This document shows, piece after piece, positions 27,077 through 37,062 of a stretch of 64,000 nt of DNA. Source of the stretch: Roseisolibacter agri (GTDB lineage: Bacteria > Gemmatimonadota > Gemmatimonadetes > Gemmatimonadales > Gemmatimonadaceae); the NCBI RefSeq assembly GCF_030159095.1, contig NZ_BRXS01000007.1, forward strand, positions 248,001-312,000. The letters are read 5' to 3'. Positions within the stretch are counted from its first letter, which is position 1, and every line of letters begins with the position of its first letter. The notes beneath the pieces are model-generated. The model did not search any database. It was not told the DNA's origin and was given only the letters and a program-made list of their open reading frames with translations. The position numbers and the translations under genes were made by a program.

Positions 27077-27598
27077 CTAGTGATCCTCGCCGTACTCCCC
27101 CGGTCCCGCGTCGGTGCCGCGCAGCCCTTCCGGCGTCGGCGACTCGGGCGGGATGTACGCCGTCCCGTGCGCGACCGCGTCCTGGTAGTTCGTCGTGCCG
27201 AACATGCGCTGGTCCAGGTCCTCGTCGCCCCGCGCCTGGAACACCTCGTCGCTCTGCTGCTCGGGCATCTCGCCCAGCAGCGTGCCCGCGGTCGCGCGCT
27301 CGGCCTGGATGTGGTCCTCGACGTCCATCGGCGTCTCGTCGCGCGCGTTGGCGTCGACCACGAGCTGGTTGTCGAATGAGCCGATGCCCACGATGTCGGT
27401 CAGCACGTGGTCGGCGATGCGCAGCTCCGCCTCGGTGCCCACGCGCCCCTCGAGGCGCACGGTGCCGTCCTCCACGTGCACCGTGAACTCGTCGACGTCC
27501 AGCGTCGGGTGCTCGGCGAGCCGGTCGCGCACCAGCGCGCGCAGCTCGTCGTCGCTCAGGTCGTCGGTGCTGCTGAAGTCCTCGTAGTCCCGCGCCAT
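27077..27598 (-). CDS. BON-domain protein
   Basis: 173 residues, start supported by GAGGAG before the ATG. Residues about 15-75 form a BON domain: LSDDELRALVRDRLAEHP, VHVEDGTVRLEGRV and VGIGSFDNQLVVD. The C-terminal half is acidic and probably disordered, with no known domain. No signal peptide is seen, unlike periplasmic OsmY-type BON proteins. BON domains bind membranes or phospholipid, but the role here is unknown. Confidence 0.75.
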   Translation of the reverse strand: MARDYEDFSSTDDLSDDELRALVRDRLAEHPTLDVDEFTVHVEDGTVRLEGRVGTEAELRIADHVLTDIVGIGSFDNQLVVDANARDETPMDVEDHIQAERATAGTLLGEMPEQQSDEVFQARGDEDLDQRMFGTTNYQDAVAHGTAYIPPESPTPEGLRGTDAGPGEYGEDH

Positions 27599-27676
27599 GT
27601 CCGCTCCTCGGCTCGATTTGCGAGGGGAGGGGTGCACCGCGCGTGCCGCGGCGCCGGAACGGCGGGAAAGGCACGA

Positions 27677-27708
27677 GGCCGGCGCGGGACGATGTCCCGA
27701 CGCCGGCC
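27677..27708 (-). terminator. Hairpin between the BON gene and the outer-membrane protein gene
   Basis: GGCCGGCGCGGGAC pairs with GTCCCGACGCCGGCC around a three-base loop, in the 153-base gap downstream of the gene ending at 27752. It probably ends the gpmI transcription unit. Confidence 0.65.
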
Positions 27709-27751
27709 CCGGTCGCGCACGGCTGCGGCGCGTGGAGCGCCGCGCGGCCGA

Positions 27752-28450
27752 TCAGCGCGCGAACTGGTAGGTGATCCCGAGCGTCAGCCCGAGGTTGTTC
27801 GTCCACTTGCTCTTGGACGCGCCGCTCGGCAGCACCGACGTGCTGTCGAGGCCGACCGCGAAGTAGCGGTCCGGATAGCGGATCTGGTACAGGTAGCTGC
27901 CCACGTCCGCGCGCACCGACCACGGGCTGCCGCTCGGCACGAAGCGCAGGCCGGTCCCGTACGTGATCGCGAAGCGGGTGCCGAACTTGTAGCCGCCCGG
28001 ATCGGTGCCCGTGAGGTTGGACACCGCGCCCGCGCCGCCGTGCACCGTCGGCACGAGGCCGTGCCAGCTCTTCTGACCCGTGAGGCCGACCGTGAGGCCG
28101 ACGTCGGCGATGGTCAGCGGGCGGCGCTCGACGCCGAGGATGCGCGTGCTCGCCGGGCGCGCGGGATCGAGGACCGTGCGCTCGGAGACCGCCGTCGCGA
28201 CGCGGGCCGTGAAGGACGCGGGCCCGCCGAGGTAGACGTCGTAGCGCAGCCCCGTCAGCGGCCCGCTCTGCGGCGCGATGCCCGCGGGATCCTTGCCGGC
28301 CGCGAACCAGCCGCCGAAGACCGAGAACGACTGCCGGTACTCGAGGTCGATGAACGGGCTGCGGTCGACCGGATAGCCGACCTGCGCCTCGGCGCGCCCA
28401 CCAGCCAGCAGCGACGCGGCGCCGAGCGCCATCAGGACACGGCGATTCAT
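27752..28450 (-). CDS. Putative outer-membrane beta-barrel protein
   Basis: 232 residues. The signal peptide MNRRVLMALGAASLLAGGRA is followed by cleavage near AEAQV. Repeated amphipathic strands such as GPLTGLRYDVYLGGPASFTA, GYKFGTRFAITYGTG and NNLGLTLGITYQFAR follow, ending in an aromatic-rich strand, as in outer-membrane barrels. No named family was recognised. A GTG at 28462 overlapping the gpmI stop is an alternative start. The gene is almost certainly cotranscribed with gpmI. Confidence 0.7.
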   Translation of the reverse strand: MNRRVLMALGAASLLAGGRAEAQVGYPVDRSPFIDLEYRQSFSVFGGWFAAGKDPAGIAPQSGPLTGLRYDVYLGGPASFTARVATAVSERTVLDPARPASTRILGVERRPLTIADVGLTVGLTGQKSWHGLVPTVHGGAGAVSNLTGTDPGGYKFGTRFAITYGTGLRFVPSGSPWSVRADVGSYLYQIRYPDRYFAVGLDSTSVLPSGASKSKWTNNLGLTLGITYQFAR

Positions 28451-28458
28451 GAACTCGC

Positions 28459-30030
28459 TCACGCGCGCACCCCGGCGAACTGCGCGCGGAGGTCGCGGCC
28501 GGTCATCTCCTCGGGCTGATCGACGCCCAGCAGGCGCAGCACCGTCGGCCCGACGTCGCAGAGCGCGCCGCCCTCGCGCAGCGGCACGTCGTCGCCCGCG
28601 GGGTCGACGACGACCAGGGGCACGGGGTTGGTCGTGTGCGCGGTGTGGGGGCCGCCCGTCTCGGGATCGATCATCATCTCGCAGTTGCCGTGGTCCGCCG
28701 TGACGAGCAGGCGCGTGCCGCTCCGCTCCGCCGCCGCGACGATGCGCGCCAGGCACTCGTCCACCACCTGCACGGCCTGGATCGTGGCCGGGAGGGAGCC
28801 GGAGTGCCCGACCATGTCGCCGTTGGCGAGGTTGCAGAGCATGAAGTTGTGCGAGCGCCCGCTGATCGCGTTCACCAGCACGTCGGTGACGCCGCGGGCG
28901 CTCATCTCGGGCGCGAGGTCGTAGGTCGCGACCTTCTGGCTCGGCACCAGGAGGCGCTCCTCGCCCGCGTACGGCGTCTCGTTGCCGCCGTTGAAGAAGT
29001 AGGTCACGTGCGGGTACTTCTCGGTTTCCGCCGTCTTCAGCATCGTCAGGCCGCGGTCCGTCAGCACCTCCGCCACGATGCGCGCCATCGACTGCGGCGG
29101 GAACGCCGCGCGCACGTCGTGCTGCTCCAGCGTCGGGTCGTAGACCGTCATCGTCACGACCATCAGGTCGGGACGGTCCGACACGTCGAAGCCGTCGAAC
29201 GCCGGGTCCACCAGCGCGCGCACGATCTGGCGCATGCGGTCCGACCGGTAGTTCCAGCAGATCACCGCGTCGCCGTCGCGCATGGTGGCGAGCGGCTGGC
29301 CGCTCGCGTCGACGACGACCGCGGGGATCATGAACTCGTCCGTCGTGCCCGCGTCGTAGGTCTGGCGGATCGCCTCCACCGGATCGGTGACCTGCGGGCC
29401 GACGCCCTGTACGGCGGCGCGGTAGGCGAGCTCCGTGCGCGGCCACCGCTTGTCGCGGTCCATGCCGTAGTAGCGGCCGCCCACGCTCGCGATCACCGCG
29501 CGGCCGGCGGCCGTGGCGACGGTCTCGCGCACGTACTCCAGCGCGCTGCGCGGCAGCGTGTCGCGCCCGTCGAGCAGCGCGTGGATCGCGACCTTGGGCA
29601 CGCCGCGCCGCGCCGCGAGGTCGATGAGCGCGAACAGGTGCTGATCGAGGCCGTGCACGCCGCCCTTGCCGACGAGGCCGAGCAGGTGCAGCGTCCCGCC
29701 GTTCGCCTTCACGCGCTCGCAGGCGGCGACGAACGCCGCGTTCTCGAAGAACGACCGGTCCCTGATCGCCTCCGAGATGCGCACGAGGTCCTGCATCACC
29801 ACGCGGCCCGCGCCCAGGTTCAGGTGCCCGACCTCGGAGTTGCCCATCTGCCCCTCGGGCAGCCCCACGGCGAGCCCCGACGCGTCCAGCAGCGTGCGCG
29901 AGCGACGGCGCCACAGCGCGTCCCACGCGGGCGTCTCGGCCAGCGCGATCGCGTTCCCCTCGCGTTCGGCGCGGAATCCCCAGCCGTCCAGGACGAGCAG
30001 GGCGACCGGTCGGGTGTCGGTGGTGGGCAT
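28459..30030 (-). CDS. gpmI: Phosphoglycerate mutase, cofactor-independent
   Basis: 523 residues, full family length. It opens with VALLVLDGWGFR, has GNSEVGHLNLGAGR with the phosphorylated Ser at residue 65, and keeps LLDGRDTLPRSA, DRDKRWPRTE, NYRSDRMRQ and TADHGNCE for the two-manganese site. It interconverts 3- and 2-phosphoglycerate in glycolysis. It is divergent from the cell-wall cluster at 30198. Confidence 0.96.
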   Translation of the reverse strand: MPTTDTRPVALLVLDGWGFRAEREGNAIALAETPAWDALWRRRSRTLLDASGLAVGLPEGQMGNSEVGHLNLGAGRVVMQDLVRISEAIRDRSFFENAAFVAACERVKANGGTLHLLGLVGKGGVHGLDQHLFALIDLAARRGVPKVAIHALLDGRDTLPRSALEYVRETVATAAGRAVIASVGGRYYGMDRDKRWPRTELAYRAAVQGVGPQVTDPVEAIRQTYDAGTTDEFMIPAVVVDASGQPLATMRDGDAVICWNYRSDRMRQIVRALVDPAFDGFDVSDRPDLMVVTMTVYDPTLEQHDVRAAFPPQSMARIVAEVLTDRGLTMLKTAETEKYPHVTYFFNGGNETPYAGEERLLVPSQKVATYDLAPEMSARGVTDVLVNAISGRSHNFMLCNLANGDMVGHSGSLPATIQAVQVVDECLARIVAAAERSGTRLLVTADHGNCEMMIDPETGGPHTAHTTNPVPLVVVDPAGDDVPLREGGALCDVGPTVLRLLGVDQPEEMTGRDLRAQFAGVRA

Positions 30031-30197
30031 CGGGTGAACGGCGGGGTACGGAACAGGGACGCGGCGCGCCCGGTAGCATGCGCGCGGATCGGCCGGCCGT
30101 CGGGCCGCGCGAAATGTACCCGGACGGGCGCCCCGATGGGCACCCGCAGCAGTAGACGCGCCAGTACCCGCGCCGCCGCCGGCCCCGCCACCCGCCC
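30031..30197. promoter_or_regulatory. Divergent control region, gpmI and cell-wall cluster
   Basis: 167 bases between divergent starts. It contains GC-rich inverted segments (GGGCGCCCCGATGGGCACCC around 30124) but no clear -35/-10 pair that I would defend. Confidence 0.4.
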
Positions 30198-30944
30198 ATG
30201 ACCGTCACGCTCTCCGACCGCCGCACCGAGCCCCGCCCGGGTCCCGCCGCCGACCGCCGCCGCACCGGTTGGCGCGACTTCCGGCACGCGTACCGGGGCT
30301 TCGTGCGCACGGTGGGGCTCGCGCTGCTGGTGCTGGTGGCGCTGGACGTCGTGCTCCTGCTGGAGCGCCATCGCTACGCGCGTGAGGCCGCGCGGCTGCG
30401 CGCGAACATGTCCGACGTCGAGCGGCGGCGAACGGACGCCATCCTCGCCGCCGACGAGGACCGCATGCGCATGACGGTGGAGCTGGCGCGACGGCGCGCG
30501 ATGGGCGACCGCGACCTGCACCTCGCGGTCGCGGTGGACAGCGGTCGCCTGACGCTGGAGCGCGACGGCGCGCGGCTGCGCGACATGCGCGTCGAGGTGG
30601 GGCCGGCGCGCCGCGTGGGCGCGCCGCCCGACACGCTGCACATCGCCGCACCGCGCGGCGCGCGCACCGTTGCGCAGGTGCTCGGCCCCGACGACGCCTG
30701 GGAGGTGCCGCGCTGGGTCTACGTCGACCGCGGCCTCCCCGTGCCCGACGACCGCCTCGTGAAGGGCGCGCTCGGCGCGCGCGCGGTGCTGCTCTCGGGC
30801 GGCACGGTGCTGTACGCGCTGCCGTCGGCCGGGCCGCTCAACGACCCGGCGTACGTGATGCCGGGCGCCATCCGCGTGCGCCGCGAGGACCTCGACGCGA
30901 TCGTCGCGAACGTGGCGCCCGGCATGACCGTCTACCTGTACTGA
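30198..30944 (+). CDS. Catalytically dead L,D-transpeptidase-like membrane protein
   Basis: 248 residues. One membrane helix lies at about residues 35-55 (TVGLALLVLVALDVVLLLE), followed by a coiled stretch rich in Arg and Glu. The C-terminal 27 residues (PGAIRVRREDLDAIVANVAP then GMTVYLY) align with the end of the active transpeptidase encoded next (HGCVRLRNEDIEWLYQHVPV then GTPVYIY). The SHGC catalytic motif has become MPGA: the histidine is proline and the cysteine alanine. I therefore read it as a paralogue that has lost catalysis. One base separates its stop from the next start, so the two are surely coexpressed. Confidence 0.65.
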   Translation: MTVTLSDRRTEPRPGPAADRRRTGWRDFRHAYRGFVRTVGLALLVLVALDVVLLLERHRYAREAARLRANMSDVERRRTDAILAADEDRMRMTVELARRRAMGDRDLHLAVAVDSGRLTLERDGARLRDMRVEVGPARRVGAPPDTLHIAAPRGARTVAQVLGPDDAWEVPRWVYVDRGLPVPDDRLVKGALGARAVLLSGGTVLYALPSAGPLNDPAYVMPGAIRVRREDLDAIVANVAPGMTVYLY

Positions 30945-30945
30945 C

Positions 30946-31800
30946 GTGTTCCGCGCGATCCGATTCGGGGGGCGCCACGCCTGGTGGCTGCTGGCCGCGG
31001 TGTTCGTGGCGATGGCGCTGACGACGCGCCTCCTCGCCGTCGCCGCCGACGCGCGCTGGGAGCGCGACGTCGCCCGCATGGTGTTCAACGACAACCTCGA
31101 GCTGCTGCGCCAGCTGCGTGCCGAGGCGGGGCAGGCGACCGACTCGCTGCAGCGGCTGCTGAGCGAGACGCCCGACACGCCCGCGGACGCGCCCTACCTG
31201 GTGGTCAGCGTGGCCGAGCGGCGGCTCTGGTACAAGCAGGGCGATTCGGTGCTGTTCGGGACGCAGGTCGCCACCGGCAGCGGCAAGACGCTGGTGCGGG
31301 ACGACGGCGCCGGCGCGCACTGGAAGTTCGAGACGCCGCGCGGGCGGCTGGTGGTCATCTCCAAGGACTCGATGCCGGCCTGGGTGCCGCCCGACTGGCA
31401 CTTCGTGGAGCAGGCCCGCAAGCGCGGGCTGGGGCTCGTCCGCCTCAACCGCGGGCAGGAGCTGCGGGCCGCGGACGGCTCGATCGTGACGGTGCAGGGG
31501 AGCGACGTCGTGCGCCGCTACCCGAACGGCCGCGTGGTGCCCTACACGGCGAGCGACGGGCGCGAGATCGTGGTCGGCGGGAACCTGCTGGTGCCCCCGT
31601 TCGGCACCAACCAGCGGCGCTACAAGGACGTCCTCGGCACCCGCCGGCTCAACCTCGGCGACGGCTACGCGTTGCACGGCACCAATCGCCCCGAGACCAT
31701 CGGCCAGGCGGTGAGCCACGGGTGCGTGCGCCTCCGGAACGAGGACATCGAGTGGCTGTACCAGCACGTGCCCGTGGGCACGCCGGTCTACATCTACTGA
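30946..31800 (+). CDS. L,D-transpeptidase (YkuD domain)
   Basis: 284 residues, GTG start. One N-terminal membrane helix (WWLLAAVFVAMALTTRLLA, about residues 13-31) anchors it facing the periplasm. The YkuD domain begins at PYLVVSVAERRLWYKQGD and contains YALHGTNRPETIGQAVSHGC (catalytic His and Cys) followed by VRLRNEDIEWLY. It should form 3-3 cross-links in peptidoglycan or attach proteins to it. It follows a dead paralogue by one base and precedes two M15-type peptidases. Confidence 0.9.
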   Translation: MFRAIRFGGRHAWWLLAAVFVAMALTTRLLAVAADARWERDVARMVFNDNLELLRQLRAEAGQATDSLQRLLSETPDTPADAPYLVVSVAERRLWYKQGDSVLFGTQVATGSGKTLVRDDGAGAHWKFETPRGRLVVISKDSMPAWVPPDWHFVEQARKRGLGLVRLNRGQELRAADGSIVTVQGSDVVRRYPNGRVVPYTASDGREIVVGGNLLVPPFGTNQRRYKDVLGTRRLNLGDGYALHGTNRPETIGQAVSHGCVRLRNEDIEWLYQHVPVGTPVYIY

Positions 31801-31909
31801 CCGGCCGCAGCCTCGTCGGGTGGAGGCGAAAGCGTTAGCATTGAACGGGTTCGGTCGTCAGAACCCGGGGGCGCGGTCCCCCTCCGTCCGATCGCCAGGG
31901 AGGCAGTAC

Positions 31910-32791
31910 GTGAAGCATCGCAAGTCGACCGTGCGCACGCTCGCCGCGGCCGCGCTGGCCGCCGCGACGGTAGCCGTCGCGCCCGCGCGCGCGACGGCGC
32001 AGCCGGACACGCTCGGCGGGCGCAGCGGCAAGCTGCGCGCGCGGTTCGTGAGCCTGGAGCGCACGCTCACCTTCCCGTTCCTGCGGCGCCTGCTGGGCGA
32101 CTCGTCGGCGCGGCCGGGCGTGTACACGGTCGACGAGGCGCCGGGCGGGCGTCCGTTCTCGTTCATCGGGCTGGTGCCCTTCGGCGAGAAGCGGAACGGC
32201 CGCATCGGGCCCTATCGCATCGGCTTCTGGCCGGCGGAGAAGGGGCGGGCCGTCCGGAGCGCGAAGTACGGCAACCCGCAGGGCTTCATCGAGGTCACGC
32301 CCGACAACAAGGACACGCGCGTCTCGGAGCACTTCAAGCTCGCGGACTTCCTGACGCACGATCAGGTGCGCGTGTGGCCCAAGTACCTCGTGCTCGACGA
32401 GGCGCTGGTGGACAAGCTGGAGCTCGTGCTCGCGGACCTGCGCGCGCGCGGCTACGACGCGAAGCGGCTCCACGTCATGAGCGGCTTCCGCACGCCGCAG
32501 TACAACGCGACCGGCGGCGAGACGGCGGGCCGCGCGGACCTCAGCCGCCACCAGTACGGCGACGCCGCGGACGTGTGGGTCGAGAACGGCGCCGGCCGCA
32601 TGGCGGACCTCAACCGCGACGGGCGCGTGGACACGCGCGACGCCGCGATCCTGGCCGAGGCGGCGGACCGCGTGGAGCGGGCGCACCCGGAGCTCGCGGG
32701 CGGGGTGGGGATCTATCGCGCCAACCGCGCGCACGGGCCGTTCGTGCACATCGACGTCCGCGGGGCGCGGGCGCGATGGGGCCACGCGTGA
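31910..32791 (+). CDS. M15-type (D-Ala-D-Ala dipeptidase-like) peptidase, paralogue 1
   Basis: 293 residues, GTG start with AGGGAGG nine bases upstream. A signal peptide ends near ARATAQP. A region of unknown family (about 50-150) contains GLVPFGEKRNGRIGPYRIG and GFIEVTPDNKD, and is shared with the next gene. The peptidase part has MSGFRTPQYN, SRHQYGDAADV (zinc His and Asp) and FVHIDVRG (zinc His). Between the zinc blocks sits DLNRDGRVDTRDAAIL, which looks like an EF-hand or dockerin calcium loop. It probably cleaves peptidoglycan stem peptides in the periplasm. Confidence 0.82.
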   Translation: MKHRKSTVRTLAAAALAAATVAVAPARATAQPDTLGGRSGKLRARFVSLERTLTFPFLRRLLGDSSARPGVYTVDEAPGGRPFSFIGLVPFGEKRNGRIGPYRIGFWPAEKGRAVRSAKYGNPQGFIEVTPDNKDTRVSEHFKLADFLTHDQVRVWPKYLVLDEALVDKLELVLADLRARGYDAKRLHVMSGFRTPQYNATGGETAGRADLSRHQYGDAADVWVENGAGRMADLNRDGRVDTRDAAILAEAADRVERAHPELAGGVGIYRANRAHGPFVHIDVRGARARWGHA

Positions 32792-33975
32792 TGTCCGGCG
32801 TGTCGATCGACGAGACGGAGCCGATGAGCGAGACCCCGGCGAGCGAGCCGACGGCCGGGCTGACGATGTTCGAGCTGGCGCGGCTGGAGGAGGCGCGCCG
32901 CCGCGCGGCCGAGGTGGAGGCGCAGGTGCGCGCCAGCGCCACGGTGGCCACGCGCGCCCGCAAGCCGCGCAACTGGCTGTCGGCGGTGGCGTTCATGGCC
33001 GCGCTGGGCGCGGTGCTGACCTTCTTCCGCCCGTCGGACCCCGACGTCGCGACGCTCGAGGAGATCGCGGCGGTGCGCGAGGCGGGCGCGGGCGCGGACG
33101 TCGCGCGCGACGCGACCGATGCCGCGGTCGCCGCGTCGCGTCCGGGCTACGGCCGTAGCGGCGACGTGCTGGTGCGGGTCGCGATGCCGAGCCAGCTGAT
33201 CGAGTCGCCCGTCGCGCTGCCGGCGGGGAGCGGCACGCTGCGCTACCAGTGGGTGCGCGCCGCCGACTCGTCCGAAGCCGACGTGCCGCGCACGCTCGCG
33301 CCGGGGATGTCGGTGCTGGCGCCGGCGCGCCCGGGCGTCTACCGCCTGGCGGTGGGCGAGGGCGCGTCGCGGCAGGTGCTCGACGACCTCTCGCTGGCGG
33401 TGCTGGTGCCGTTCGCGCAGAAGTTCGGCGGCACGGTGAACGGCTACCGCCTGGGCAGCTGGCCCTTCGAGCGCCTGGGCGGCGAGCGCCCGCTCGGCTT
33501 CGTCGAGGTCACCGCGCGCACCGCGGACGTCTCGCTCTCGCGCCACGTGCGCCTCGGCGACTTCGTGACGCACGACCAGCAGGCGCAGTGGCCGCGCTAC
33601 GTGGTCGTGAGCCCGCGCCTGCTGGACAAGGTGGAGCTGGTGGTCGACGAGATCGCGAAGCTGCGCGGCGTGGGCGATCCGTCGCGCATCCGCGTGCGCA
33701 TCAACTCGGGCTTCCGCACGCCGCTGCACAACTCGGGCGTCGAGGGCTCGGCGCTCAACAGCCGGCACCAGTACGGCGACGCGGCCGACGTGGCGATCGA
33801 CGCCGACGGCGACGGACGCTTCACGAGCTTCGACAGCCGCGTGGTGGGGCTGGCCGTCGAGATGATCGAGAAGCGGCACCCCGAGCTCGTGGGCGGGCTG
33901 GGCGTGTACGTCAACGCGCGCTCGTCGTACGTGCACATCGATGCGCGGGGGCGGCGGGCGCGCTGGTGGGGGTGA
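32791..33975 (+). CDS. M15-type peptidase, membrane-anchored paralogue 2
   Basis: 394 residues, overlapping the previous stop by one base (TGATG). A cytoplasmic coiled segment (about 18-50, ELARLEEARRRAAEVEAQVR) precedes a single membrane helix (about 62-78). A linker and then the same two-part module as the upstream gene follow: VPFAQKFGGTVNGYRLGSWP, GFVEVTART, NSGFRTPLHN, SRHQYGDAADV and YVHIDARG. The calcium-like loop DADGDGRFTSFDSRV is at the equivalent place. The two genes arose by duplication. One product should be secreted and the other anchored in the inner membrane. Confidence 0.82.
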   Translation: MSGVSIDETEPMSETPASEPTAGLTMFELARLEEARRRAAEVEAQVRASATVATRARKPRNWLSAVAFMAALGAVLTFFRPSDPDVATLEEIAAVREAGAGADVARDATDAAVAASRPGYGRSGDVLVRVAMPSQLIESPVALPAGSGTLRYQWVRAADSSEADVPRTLAPGMSVLAPARPGVYRLAVGEGASRQVLDDLSLAVLVPFAQKFGGTVNGYRLGSWPFERLGGERPLGFVEVTARTADVSLSRHVRLGDFVTHDQQAQWPRYVVVSPRLLDKVELVVDEIAKLRGVGDPSRIRVRINSGFRTPLHNSGVEGSALNSRHQYGDAADVAIDADGDGRFTSFDSRVVGLAVEMIEKRHPELVGGLGVYVNARSSYVHIDARGRRARWWG

Positions 33976-33976
33976 G

Positions 33977-34097
33977 GCGCTGCGGACTGCGGGCTGCGGG
34001 TCTGCTTTGATGGCGTCCTGGTTGCGCTGGCACCCCGGGCCGCCCGGCGCGTAGTATCCGGCATTCGCGTCGAACCCGCAGTCCGCAGCCCGCAGCC
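33977..34097. repeat. Inverted repeat with GCTGCGG-type arms
   Basis: GCTGCGGACTGCGGGCTGCG (from 33979) pairs with CGCAGTCCGCAGCCCGCAGC (up to 34096) around a loop of about 70 bases. Both arms are built from short CTGCGG units. It fills the whole gap between the second M15 peptidase and the next gene, and ends in TTTT, so it may act as a terminator. Confidence 0.55.
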
Positions 34098-34102
34098 TTT
34101 TC

Positions 34103-34639
34103 ATGAGCCAGCACATCCGCGACCGCATCAACCGCCAGCTCGACGCCCTGGGCGAGGACCGGCTGTACCAGGTGCTCGACTACGTGGACTTCCTCGAGTC
34201 GCGCTACGGGCAGCGCGCCGCCACGCCGCCGAACACCTTCCAGCGGCTGGCCGACACGATCGAGGACCGGCTGCGCACGGGCGGGCTGGCCGCGAGCACG
34301 GTCAGCGAGGCGATGGGGTTCCTCAACAAGGCCGTCGGCGCGCTGAACGGCGCCGTGGCGGCGGGCCGCTCGGTGGCGACCGACATCGCGTCCGCCGCGC
34401 AGCGTGCGGGGACCGTCGTCGCGGACGCGGTGAACGCGCCGCCCTCCGGCGCTCCGGGCGCGCCCCCGCCGACGACCGGCGTGCCGGCCGCGCCGGCGCC
34501 CCAGCCGGGGCCGTCCCCGTGGCCGCCGCCGGCCCAGCCCTCGCCCGTGACGCCGCCTCCGCCACCGTCCGGTACGAGCCCTGCTACCGAGCCGCGGCGT
34601 GACGACGCCGCGCCCGGCACTCCCGGCGCGGCCACCTGA
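34103..34639 (+). CDS. Hypothetical protein, helical N-terminus and proline-rich tail
   Basis: 178 residues. The start MSQHIRDRINRQLDALGEDR continues with LYQVLDYVDFLESRYGQRA, resembling short DUF2281-type helical proteins. A middle helix rich in Ala and Val (about 75-110) could associate with a membrane or partner. The last 65 residues are almost all Pro, Ala, Gly, Ser and Thr and must be disordered. No enzymatic motif is seen. It is followed 24 bases later by the DUF1232 gene. Confidence 0.65.
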   Translation: MSQHIRDRINRQLDALGEDRLYQVLDYVDFLESRYGQRAATPPNTFQRLADTIEDRLRTGGLAASTVSEAMGFLNKAVGALNGAVAAGRSVATDIASAAQRAGTVVADAVNAPPSGAPGAPPPTTGVPAAPAPQPGPSPWPPPAQPSPVTPPPPPSGTSPATEPRRDDAAPGTPGAAT

Positions 34640-34662
34640 CCGTTCCCCCAGCCCGACCCGCC

Positions 34663-35148
34663 GTGACCCCGTCCCCCCTGTCCCGCTCCCGCCAGCTGGC
34701 CGAGCGCGCCGTCGAGCGCGTGGGCGACCGCTTCCGCGAGGTGCGTCCGAAGGCCAAGCGCCGCCCGCGCACCGGCGCCAAGCGCACCGTGCTCGACACC
34801 ATCCGGCAGCTCCCGCACTACCTGCGGCTGCTGGGGGGCCTGCTGACGGACCGGCGCGTGTCCGCGCTCGACAAGGTGCTGGTGGGCGGCGCGATCGCCT
34901 ACATCCTCCTGCCGACCGACCTGCTGCCCGACTTCATCCCGTTCCTGGGCGAGGTCGACGACGTCTTCCTGCTGGTGACGGCGCTGCAGCGGCTGGTGGC
35001 GAACGCGGGGCGGCGGGTGCTGCTGGACCACTGGAGCGGGCATCCGTCGGAGCTGGCCGACCTCAACCTGAAGCGCGTGGTCTCGGCCGCCGCGTTCTTC
35101 CTCCCGATCGGGATGCGGCGGAAGCTGCGGGGGATGGCCGGGGGTTGA
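34663..35148 (+). CDS. DUF1232 (YkvA-like) membrane protein
   Basis: 161 residues, GTG start. The domain is recognised by LDKVLVGGAIAYILLPTDLL and PDFIPFLGEVDDVFLL (about 70-105), which contains one or two membrane helices. The first 45 residues are basic and Arg-rich. Function of the family is unknown. The neighbouring guaB starts 31 bases downstream. Confidence 0.85.
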   Translation: MTPSPLSRSRQLAERAVERVGDRFREVRPKAKRRPRTGAKRTVLDTIRQLPHYLRLLGGLLTDRRVSALDKVLVGGAIAYILLPTDLLPDFIPFLGEVDDVFLLVTALQRLVANAGRRVLLDHWSGHPSELADLNLKRVVSAAAFFLPIGMRRKLRGMAGG

Positions 35149-36768
<1,620 letters not shown>

Positions 36769-36862
36769 CGCCCGCGCTCGCGCGTCCGCAGGTCGTGAAG
36801 GTCGTCTGACCTGCTTCTGACCCGCGGGGCCCTGCATTCGCGCGGCTCCGCGCCCAACGTAA

Positions 36863-36914
36863 GGCGCCACCCGCTCGTATCTGGCCGTCGCACTGGCCGG
36901 GAGCAGGTGGCGCC
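36863..36914 (+). promoter_or_regulatory. Hairpin between guaB and the amino-acid permease
   Basis: GGCGCCACCCGCTC pairs with GAGCAGGTGGCGCC over 13 of 14 positions around a 24-base loop. No T-run follows. It could terminate guaB or act in the long leader of the permease. A TTGACA hexamer lies at 36939-36944, but no good -10 follows it. Confidence 0.45.
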
Positions 36915-37062
36915 GGTCGTTTGAGGCCAGGCTCGACATTGACAGAGTCGTGACGCTCGGGGCAGGTTTCCGCCCGTCTCCCCGGCACCGGCTGGCCGCG
37001 CTCCCTCCTGCGGCCGTCGCGAATCGACCGTTCCCCGCACAGGATCCCGCGAGAGGACCCGT

